Shown here: piece after piece, positions 25,601 to 30,464 of the stretch
Layout of the letters: every line of letters begins with the position of its first letter
Numbering within the stretch: the stretch's first letter is position 1
Assembly (NCBI GenBank): GCA_031553855.1
Contig: JAVBKW010000051.1
Coordinates: 1 to 30,464, forward strand
Reading direction: 5' to 3'
From: RACS-047 sp031553855
GTDB lineage: Bacteria > Bacillota > Clostridia > Christensenellales > Pumilibacteraceae
Length of the DNA: 30,464 bases
Notes under the pieces: model-generated
What the model was told of the DNA's origin: nothing
Seen by the model: only the letters and a program-made list of their open reading frames with translations
The model's database searches: none
Program-made: the position numbers and the translations under genes

Positions 25601-27899
25601 CACAGGCTATACGGTTTACGTAAGAATGAAGGAATCCGCCACGCATAACGCATCGGATATGGTTTCTATTAACGTTTCCACAACCTTAGCAAGCCTGACC
25701 GGTACTGTAAGCATTATGGGCGATCCTGTTTTCGGCCAAATGCTGACCTCAAGGCTTGACTGGATAGGCGCGTCCCCCGCGGCACCTTTAGGCGCGATCT
25801 CGTATCAATGGCTTGCCGACGGCATCGCTATAGAAAATGCAACGAGCGCAACGTATGTGCTTACCTTTAATGAAGTGGGCAAAACTATAACCGTATCCGT
25901 CTCGGCATCAGGCTGCTTCGGCGCAGTCGCATCTGCACCGACCAAGACAGTTAAATTAGCCGTCATCAGCTCTGCCTCTATCTTCATTACAACTCCCGTA
26001 GGCGGCGCAACGGCATCCTACACCGCAACAGGAACCGGCAACTTCACTTTCGCCTCAAGAGGCGCGGACACCCAAAACGTTGATTGGAGCCCGATGCTTG
26101 ATTCAAGTGCAAAATTCTGGTACGGATTTGCATACGATGTAACCGCCACGATAATACCCAACGAGGGTTATACCTTCACAGGGCTCGAAACGGTGACCGT
26201 CAACGGATATACAGCAACGTTTGCGCCCACTTCCAATAATCCAACAACTATCACTCTTACCTATAAGTTCCCTGCAACAGACAGCTCTACAATAGTCTCG
26301 ATAGAGTTTGTAAGCGGTCAAGGGCCCAATCTAAGCTACACTCACGGCGACATTTTAAACCTTACAAACGTTAAAGTTAAGCTAACATATATAAACAACA
26401 GCGAAAAAACAATCAGTTTCAATGACTTTGCCGCAAATAATATCGTGTTTAACTTCCCTAACGGCACGGTCATCAACCGTTCAATGCATAACGGCAGAAT
26501 AATAAAAGTTTCTTGCGGCGACGTTTACGCGGAATCTGAATCCTTAGCAGTTGAGCAAGCGATTTATACTCCGGCAATCCCTGTGGTTAACGGCAAATTC
26601 ATGTACGGCAATCTTTTAACTAAATGGACTTTCGGCCACGACGAAAAAGGTGAATGGCGTTGGCTTTCACCTCAAACGACGCCGGTAGTCAAAAACGAAT
26701 TGATTAACGGATATGAAGCAAGCTACTATTTGACCGACTCAAACTACAAACTCCAAGGCGATAACGATCCTATCAGATTTATTATTTCAGTTATACCTTT
26801 AAATTCAACGGTTACTCCTCTCTTCGACGCCAATGCAACGGTATATGACGGCAGCGCGCTGCCTTCGATCACTACGTCTGTCGGCGACACAAGCGGTTTC
26901 ATTTCGTGGGATAAGAGCTTCGCATCAGTATTTACCAGCACTTATTTCTGGACGTTTACCCCCGCAGACAGCAACAATTCAGTTGTTACCGGCTATCAAA
27001 ATTTTGACGTTTATTACGACAACGTCAACAGCCTGACAATAGAAAAGCAGCCCGGCAAAAAAGTTTACAGCGCATTTGAATCGTTCGACACAAGCGGTTT
27101 ATACGTGAAGCTCAACTATAACAGCGGGCGCGAAGATTATCTCAATCTTGCAAATCCCACGCTGTATACGCTTGAATACCAGGATGAGGCCGAGTGCTTC
27201 CTTGCAGGCCATACGTATATAACCTTAAAATTTGAAAGAATAAGTATCAACATCGCTGTAACCGTCAATAAAATCAAAGTTATATTGCCTATACCCCTTT
27301 ACACCGTCTTTGAGTATGATTCCTATGAAAAAACGATCAGCCTCTCCTCTTCGGGCCCCTACACAATTTCAAACGATCTCAAAGGCACCGATGCAGGCGA
27401 TTATTTCTTCATCGTCGAACTTGACGACCTTGACAATTATATCTGGGCTAACGATTATCAATACTCGCTAGTTTACGCTTGGACTATCAATAAGGCTCCC
27501 TCAAGCAATATTTCCTCGCCTGCCTTAGCTTCAAAAACAGAGAACAGCATCACAATAAGCGCAGTTACTCTTGGGCAAGAGGATGAGGGCAGAGAAGTCG
27601 AGTATGCTATAAGCAAGTCGGCGATAACGCCTCAAACAGACTGGCAGTCCGGATTAGTATTCAGCGGCCTGGATTCGGGAACAAACTACTATGTATTCGC
27701 ACGCATCAAAGGCACAGATGACTATCTGTCCGGAGCCGTCTCCGCCTCGATGTTTACGACGGACGTCACAATCACCGATATACCCGAGGGCTGTAAGTCA
27801 CAGCTCGCCTCCGAAAATATGTCCCTGATATCTCTTTTAGCTCTGACGCTCGGAGGCTTGATGTTCATCCTGAAAAAGCGCAGCAAACGCAGCGCATAA
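19638..27899 (+). CDS. Giant multi-domain surface protein (2753 aa)
   Basis: Signal peptide (hydrophobic about residues 13-31). Acidic FG-GAP/VCBS-type calcium loops occur at 214 (DYDGDG), 419 (DIDGDG) and 718 (DGDG), suggesting a beta-propeller N-terminal third. Residues about 722-1025 alternate Ser/Thr with hydrophobic residues, in the style of aerolysin/ETX beta-strands. After that come a fibronectin III domain (about 1030-1120), an Ig-like domain (about 1121-1215) and a long series of bacterial Ig-like and MBG-like modules (YSLVYAWTI, VYGQTLSDI, YQWLADGIAI) with two more FN3-like domains (about 1945-2020, 2623-2711). It ends with a membrane helix (about 2729-2746) and KKRSKRSA; no LPxTG is present. 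GGAGG 7 nt before the ATG. It is probably an adhesin or surface-binding protein. One uninterrupted frame of 8.26 kb. Confidence 0.85.
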   Translation: MYYKKSQRRLLKGAAIMLLTILLALSSLNLFSGKQAVKGLDALASSGSIGKIDDSTLKSLGFSTDSAGIKKFMDEAVQPLGDKPVAVLPVAELTVRDRNGFHLYDYNGETVEQINLQTAATATNSSVKIDSDGNSARSVAFNPVGFNTATKTGTVKKEYIAEISAWRTGSVTNFALSIYDGKTRSRMALHTFGNIEMHFEPTQIGALLSVTAGDYDGDGKEEVAVYDPSTSLGNSGNVVIFNVEVSAQGTVSLSADRKIYIGRSYANRYIQNVVGTSNTDPAAVNAVIAPAMRLTTSVKGLTGSGYSNHWADRARDHVNHFASVSLANVSKTMDGADDLAVAVSVTRYADERDYAIHDWQGSKKNTAYLSTLINPLDPVAANRTIQTAPLWDNWDTDYKKAGWYEDNERMLFPGVTAGDIDGDGYPELVVAGYRLDHANENQKDGWKLDADRFLITYFDYTVKKENTSIVRNYERNGLMQWVSMKTGDTPGSTICEAVKMSNGNSDGDNMLEPIHPAIFAEYGAGTSEFGYSTPQSIFANGMVLSLKSPDTATEGYSGYEKFPDSLKDVNFATNTKTQNGFRIRYAFPLNSAETNDYGGFVGTTVNRRAISEVVVGNFNADPNGREQVFFTYTMQNKMFMSRYSSVLCTLSRPETSWHTDMRRISNNDDSKVCATLSAPDVDNDTTLVRPKGKTPDFYFSDPEITAILEAAPYFAELDGDGPSTSISISQGSGTDNTHGISMSASIEIGGKFEIQAGAGLIASASTTVFEFEAMAGITASAGYEHTVSSMTTVSKTFTATTSHTVVLGMTPRIRYYYESFDPKTGSWEDMIVNVPRQPQLNQITVDVYDRVARANGWNTIGENIIVSTAGNPKTYRSIAPHSTWSINGTTTDNPDTNWTTVGITGSETNDFGREMSWSNTATWATSLTASVGMTVTGFKMNVAGSVDYTGSSSNVNVKGVTYAGTVPGVPNGKETDFNFKWKFGTWLVDLKNPGNTDLELKNGVVSFDDDYKGNPCVVLGYLVKDCISPPAAPSVWVTDVGTDSLKINWNAVPGADSYQLLLKSGDSYESVNGFLSAWNGNSFSFLHSGLDPNYIYEYAIRSVKGGVSGLDNKFSVRTLPSGKSVQVFIDGQNVMPGQTAVFTAEVSGGTATTYEWMKYTSSGWEIIPDENSARLEIPNAGLENNGEKYQCIATVPFTFSYKIYSNVAVLNVSKKATKITGFEYTMGTSTGGQNNELHGWTNRYVTQTVKQNVTVSKTLTATCNGITDTVYTVVYKNSNYLLLDSQNNYYIFDELATAVSERGSKVTLTLTGTLKAVRSMKIFGYTVYQYTENSATLTLPFNPELLEPYVFTATEEIDVETAVLEGGDEIKLYSAVQDLNGVSIGSVRISYTITNADTNAAYTVSGDSGSYASWTAPTSGRYIIQAKYLGSDFYEQCVSDHLLYYFAHAQEESYLTALGSSNIDFGGKSYYFINFCEYSKEPVSLLYNLIDYSVKAKPSASNGTLFTTENNTLWFTPDAAGSYTLSFKYTKNGTVYEIIKEVTVHPKNVEISISSDKTVNKNDADANAFDNLLEELYEGIDISGFIGDATALKNALTVLIDGTNVAADLVSLPAGTYYITVSLDANLSQELIDLLKNYNISFYSKVLLITPAVPAPTGAIVRNAKSWTGYSEDTVYGFFRNSDSISITASDGVNSITSVQYIISQTNYTLHDIAAVSAWQTYGAAFTVNAKGSVFVYAKITSSTGLITYLRTQRLVYYVNSAEKTILPAEYVKASDQTKEIEVTLNGNTVRELSCSLTVLAEGTDYIVNNVTGKIYLSPAYLNTLTAGTYTFTVKYDPRGVAYQDIAVNDVPASTTFSVTVSKAAPKVLWPSGIAAVYGQTLSDISLAGFSNTPAGTFSWSNENNSVGSVGPQTHSLIFTPADPDTYFTATNTITVFVGKLAQSAPVGLQFISASPTHIILNKISGAEYSTDGENWQESAVFTGLDSNTGYTVYVRMKESATHNASDMVSINVSTTLASLTGTVSIMGDPVFGQMLTSRLDWIGASPAAPLGAISYQWLADGIAIENATSATYVLTFNEVGKTITVSVSASGCFGAVASAPTKTVKLAVISSASIFITTPVGGATASYTATGTGNFTFASRGADTQNVDWSPMLDSSAKFWYGFAYDVTATIIPNEGYTFTGLETVTVNGYTATFAPTSNNPTTITLTYKFPATDSSTIVSIEFVSGQGPNLSYTHGDILNLTNVKVKLTYINNSEKTISFNDFAANNIVFNFPNGTVINRSMHNGRIIKVSCGDVYAESESLAVEQAIYTPAIPVVNGKFMYGNLLTKWTFGHDEKGEWRWLSPQTTPVVKNELINGYEASYYLTDSNYKLQGDNDPIRFIISVIPLNSTVTPLFDANATVYDGSALPSITTSVGDTSGFISWDKSFASVFTSTYFWTFTPADSNNSVVTGYQNFDVYYDNVNSLTIEKQPGKKVYSAFESFDTSGLYVKLNYNSGREDYLNLANPTLYTLEYQDEAECFLAGHTYITLKFERISINIAVTVNKIKVILPIPLYTVFEYDSYEKTISLSSSGPYTISNDLKGTDAGDYFFIVELDDLDNYIWANDYQYSLVYAWTINKAPSSNISSPALASKTENSITISAVTLGQEDEGREVEYAISKSAITPQTDWQSGLVFSGLDSGTNYYVFARIKGTDDYLSGAVSASMFTTDVTITDIPEGCKSQLASENMSLISLLALTLGGLMFILKKRSKRSA

Positions 27900-27983
27900 G
27901 CTCATAAGACCTCTCAAAACTCTAAACCCGCATCAATAGAAAACTGCCTATCCCTGATTCATTGCTATAAAATCACACAAAAT

Positions 27984-28023
27984 TAAAAAACTGCCTTGCA
28001 AGACCAACAACCTTGCAAGGCAG
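27984..28023 (-). terminator. Intrinsic terminator of the MFS gene
   Basis: Perfect 12-bp stem CTGCCTTGCAAG (27991-28002) with 28012-28023, followed on the minus strand by a T run (27984-27990). On the plus strand the tail is not T-rich, so it may serve the giant gene only weakly. The rest of the 27900-28110 spacer shows nothing else. Confidence 0.85.
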
Positions 28024-28110
28024 TCATTTAATTAATAGAGTTATTAATAGCACGTTGCCAATAAAAATAACTGTTAAGGAAACGCTGATTAAATATTTTG
28101 AGCGATTTCC

Positions 28111-29502
28111 CTAATCTTTTTTTTCAATCAGACGTGCATATTTATTAAATTTCATGGCAAGCAATGCGATCATCATAAGAATTCCGGAGCCGATGAAAAT
28201 AAATTCGATATTAATAACGTCTGCAAGCGGACCGGATAAAAGAGAACCGAGGGGTACGGCGGAGGCTGAAACTATCTGCAACAACCCGAAAACCCGCCCA
28301 AGCATCTGCGGCTCGACATATTGCTGGATGAGCGTAGTGCTGGGAATATTGACAAAAGGCATACTCATTCCCGATATAAACATAAAAACGACGAAAAGTA
28401 TATAGAACAGCTCGCCGGAATATTCGGTTCCGAAAATAAGGCCGAAAGTGTTCCCTCCTAAGCCCATAGCAAAAGTTGAAGCTCCGAAAAGAATACAGCC
28501 GAAAAACAACGTCTTGAAACGGCTTTTAAATCCGCCCCATGCGCTTAGAAGGATCCCGCACAAAAGAGCGCCCGTTGCAAAACCGACTTCGCTCAATGAA
28601 AGCCGCCACGTTTCTTCACCGAAGGCGCGTGCGATATGAACGGGCGGAAGAAACATTGCAGGCGTTAGTAAAAACATAAACAGAGTCCAGAAAAACAAAA
28701 AAGTTCTAAGCGGCTTATCCTTGAAAACGAATTTAACGCCCTGTTTTAAATCGTCAAAATATCCGACCTTTTCCCCGCTGCGCGAATATTTTGAAGCTTT
28801 GAGCGGCATTAGAATTACTATAGCGATTATAGCCGTAACTACGTCGATAAAGAAAATAATTTCAATGGTCATCGCACCCAAAATCGCTGCCGCTAAAACC
28901 GGCGAAACAATCATAACTGCCGATTGAATAGCGTTAACAAAACCGTTCACTTTTAAAAGTTTGTCAGATGGGACAATTTGAGGGATAAACGCATTGACGG
29001 CAGGCATCTGAAATCCTGTGCCTGCGCTTCTTATTCCCATAACCAAAAACAAAAGCCATACGTATTGAAAGCCGCTCAAGAACAATATTGCAAGCGCAAG
29101 CGTGGCAGCCGCAATAACCCCGTCAGCAATTATTATCAGATTTTTTCGGTTCACTCTGTCGGCAATTACTCCCGAAAACAGCGACACTATGATCTGCGGC
29201 AAAAAACCGCAAAGCATAGCAAGCATCATAATAACGCCCGATTTATAAGTAAGCGTCAGGTAGAATATGATAGCATGCTGCACAATCATTGACCCGAACA
29301 TAGAAAAAGCCTGACCGGTCAAAAAACTTGCCGACCGTCTTTTCCAATGCGCCGCCTTATCTTTTTCCTCAAGTGTAAGTTCCGTCTCTTTTATCTCTGA
29401 GGAACTTTTGTCATTCCCGTCTGGCGCCGTTTCTGTTTCGGCGTTTGCTTTGCTGTTTTCTGTGTTTTCTTTTGCAATAATTTCCAAGTTAACATCTTCC
29501 AT
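28111..29502 (-). CDS. MFS transporter, macrolide-efflux-like (463 aa)
   Basis: Major facilitator permease with about 12 membrane helices. A long hydrophilic, acidic N-terminal extension (about residues 1-55, rich in Glu/Asn/Lys) precedes AHWKRRSASFLTGQAFSMFG. The motif-A-like loop SGVIADRVNRKN follows helix 2-3; the pattern resembles the MefA/MFS_3 group of drug efflux proteins. Substrate unknown; resistance should not be assumed. The ATG has no ribosome binding site and lies 6 nt after a -10 box, so a leaderless mRNA is expected. Terminator after the stop codon; monocistronic. The acidic N-terminal tail is unusual for the group. Confidence 0.85.
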   Translation of the reverse strand: MEDVNLEIIAKENTENSKANAETETAPDGNDKSSSEIKETELTLEEKDKAAHWKRRSASFLTGQAFSMFGSMIVQHAIIFYLTLTYKSGVIMMLAMLCGFLPQIIVSLFSGVIADRVNRKNLIIIADGVIAAATLALAILFLSGFQYVWLLFLVMGIRSAGTGFQMPAVNAFIPQIVPSDKLLKVNGFVNAIQSAVMIVSPVLAAAILGAMTIEIIFFIDVVTAIIAIVILMPLKASKYSRSGEKVGYFDDLKQGVKFVFKDKPLRTFLFFWTLFMFLLTPAMFLPPVHIARAFGEETWRLSLSEVGFATGALLCGILLSAWGGFKSRFKTLFFGCILFGASTFAMGLGGNTFGLIFGTEYSGELFYILFVVFMFISGMSMPFVNIPSTTLIQQYVEPQMLGRVFGLLQIVSASAVPLGSLLSGPLADVINIEFIFIGSGILMMIALLAMKFNKYARLIEKKD

Positions 29503-29508
29503 AATCTA

Positions 29509-29537
29509 ATTATCGCCTATATTAATTTTTATGTCAA
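29509..29537 (-). promoter_or_regulatory. Sigma-A promoter giving a leaderless MFS mRNA
   Basis: Minus-strand TTGACA (29532-29537), 17-nt spacer, GATAAT (29509-29514), then exactly 6 nt to the ATG at 29502. No Shine-Dalgarno. Confidence 0.8.
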
Positions 29538-29560
29538 CCTAAGTCAGCGTTTAAGTTTCT

Positions 29561-29609
29561 CCAAAAAGCAAAAACAAGGGTATGCATTTTGCCGGTGATA
29601 CTCGGGGAC
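29561..29609 (-). repeat. Dispersed 49-bp repeat, copy B
   Basis: Reverse-complement copy of 14243-14291, 45 of 49 identical. As with copy A, its GAGTATCACC side is next to a hairpin with GGGGAC/GTCCCC arms. Confidence 0.85.
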
Positions 29610-29847
29610 GGGCTTAAATGTGCCGGGAAGCTATGATTTACATTAAAGATTGCGTACTCATCCTCGTCCCCGCATATCGACGATTTGATAAATTTTAAAA
29701 TGGGGAAACTTAAAAAGTTAGCGAAAGATTTGATTTAAAAGATTCTGCAACAAATAACAGAACCTTTTTTAAAATAGTCAAATTGCAGTTTATCTTTTTT
29801 TCATCTAAGACAATTGTTGTAAAAAGATTTATGCGCGAAAGTAAAGG

Positions 29848-29915
29848 CATTTGCAGGCATATCTACCTTTCACCGCTTAAGTCATTTGCAGGCACATCTA
29901 CATTTCACCGCTTAA
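29848..29915. repeat. Tandem direct repeat, 33 bp x 2
   Basis: 29848-29880 and 29883-29915 share CATTTGCAGGCA.ATCTAC.TTTCACCGCTTAA, differing at two positions, period 35 bp. Confidence 0.85.
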
Positions 29916-29930
29916 ATTAAAAATACCGCT

Positions 29931-29986
29931 ATATAAAAGAAATACACGCCCTCGACGGAGAAATCTCCATAATCGGTGGCGTGTAT
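29931..29986 (-). terminator. Terminator of the rRNA-tRNA operon
   Basis: Outer stem ATACACGCC/GGCGTGTAT encloses an inner hairpin GGAG-AAAT-CTCC; on the minus strand a T-rich tail follows. It lies directly after tRNA-Asn. Confidence 0.75.
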
Positions 29987-29991
29987 ACCAA

Positions 29992-30067
29992 TGGCTCCCC
30001 AGGTAGGATTTGAACCTACGACATTTCGGTTAACAGCCGAACGCTACTACCGCTGAGCTACTGAGGA
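29992..30067 (-). tRNA. tRNA-Asn (anticodon GTT)
   Basis: 76 nt including an encoded CCA. The acceptor stem TCCTCAG pairs with CTGGGGA (one wobble), the discriminator is G, the anticodon loop is CTGTTAA, and the T-arm is GTAGGTTCAAATCCTAC. Same strand as, and downstream of, the 5S gene, so part of the rRNA operon. Confidence 0.95.
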
Positions 30068-30189
30068 TTATTTTTTTGTATTTAAGGGGGGGCAATGTTT
30101 ATACAAAATACATAATGTTTTTGGGGTTTTTCTTTATCAGAGTTTATGCAAATTCTACAATCTGCATAAACTCTTTTAAGAAAATGGAA

Positions 30190-30306
30190 TGCGGCAATTA
30201 CCTACTCTCCCGGTCCGTGGCCGGACAAGTACCATCGGCGCAATGAGGCTTAACTTCCGTGTTCGGTATGAGAACGGGTGGGTCCCTCACGCTATCGTCA
30301 CCGCAA
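30190..30306 (-). rRNA. rrf: 5S ribosomal RNA
   Basis: On the minus strand the ends GCGG and CCGC pair as helix I; the conserved core CCGAACACGGAAGTTAAGC and the GTAGG near the 3' end are present. Length of about 117 nt is standard. Ends are approximate to a few bases. Confidence 0.95.
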
Positions 30307-30464
30307 TGGCAAAGTGGAATTTATTTTTCTTTTTTCTCTTCAAGGTTTTGTTCTGCTACTAAATCTTTGCATATTTTAAAGAGGATAAAAGAAAATAAAA
30401 TCACACTGACAACTGCATAGAAAAAGAAGAATATTTTTTAAGTTTTTTAAGTGAGAGCGAATTT
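30307..30464 (-). other. Spacer upstream of 5S, toward a 23S gene beyond the window
   Basis: AT-rich with no gene. On the minus strand it contains TATGCAGTTGTCAGTGTGA, typical of rRNA internal spacers in Firmicutes. A 23S gene is expected further upstream but is not in view. Confidence 0.55.

Larger units (their letters stand above)
29538..29930. other. Spacer between the MFS gene and the rRNA operon end
   Basis: No gene is supported. It holds the second copy of the 49-bp repeat (29561-29609), a GGGGAC/GTCCCC inverted pair (about 29604-29674), an imperfect hairpin with a T run (29740-29771) and a two-copy 33-bp direct repeat (29848-29915). Confidence 0.6.

Noticed and set aside
28111..29502. 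Calling the MFS protein a macrolide resistance gene
   Set aside because: Similarity is at the superfamily level only; there is no attenuation leader peptide or mobile context to support a resistance role.
29700..29771. A 12-codon frame (MGKLKKLAKDLI) at about 29700-29738 followed by a hairpin and T run, resembling a small amphipathic peptide gene
   Set aside because: There is no ribosome binding site and no convincing -35/-10 at a suitable distance; too short to support.
1..30464. CRISPR array, prophage or insertion sequence
   Set aside because: No regularly spaced repeats with unique spacers, no phage structural genes and no transposase frame were found; the repeats seen are short and isolated.

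Overview
The window (about 30.5 kb, moderate GC) looks like the chromosome of an anaerobic, endospore-forming Clostridia-type Firmicute, probably host-associated. Pointers are an uninterrupted sigK with a pro-sequence, RNase J, a YrrM/YrrO-type tRNA-modification pair, class II fructose-bisphosphate aldolase, a ferredoxin-flavodoxin fusion (EFR1 type), an M29 aminopeptidase, very large multi-Ig surface proteins, and AGGAGG-type ribosome binding sites. I cannot assign a genus from the sequence alone.

Layout. 0-10 kb is a minus-strand block of conserved genes: rnpB with a sigma-A promoter and terminator; sigK; an operon of RNase J, a SAM O-methyltransferase (TrmR-like) and a U32 protein (TrhP-like); a sugar-1-phosphate nucleotidyltransferase; a small coiled-coil protein whose real start is an internal GTG; gap; and an M29 aminopeptidase followed by a YcxB-like protein. 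The last pair sits behind a consensus promoter with a leader of about 255 nt full of hairpins. 10.3-13.9 kb (minus) holds a two-gene surface module: a lipoprotein with a GLUG-like beta-helix, then a secreted InlB-repeat protein ending in a Hint domain. On the plus strand, fba (14.4 kb) is followed by an SDR-EFR1 pair (15.5-17.3 kb).

17.4-27.9 kb (plus) is the most unusual part: a membrane-spanning protein with a GLUG-like ectodomain and a cytoplasmic LuxR-type helix-turn-helix (HTH), a 79-aa stand-alone HTH paralogous to that tail, and a 2753-aa surface protein. Two copies of a TAGCC-N6-GGCTA dyad lie upstream of the small HTH gene; the nearer is centred about 41.5 bp before its predicted start site. 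The set reads as a candidate one-component surface sensor controlling a giant adhesin. After it come a minus-strand MFS transporter and the end of an rRNA operon (5S, tRNA-Asn) with its terminator.

Two window-wide themes stand out. First, three genes (SDR, GLUG-LuxR, MFS) have good -35/-10 promoters with exactly 6 nt between the -10 box and the ATG and no Shine-Dalgarno, so they should be translated from leaderless mRNAs. Their neighbours with clear AGGAGG sites show the genome uses both modes. Second, several gene spacers hold large imperfect palindromes or multi-hairpin elements, and one 49-bp sequence occurs twice in opposite orientation (14.24 and 29.56 kb), each next to a GGGAC/GTCCC hairpin. 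No CRISPR array, transposase gene or prophage is visible.
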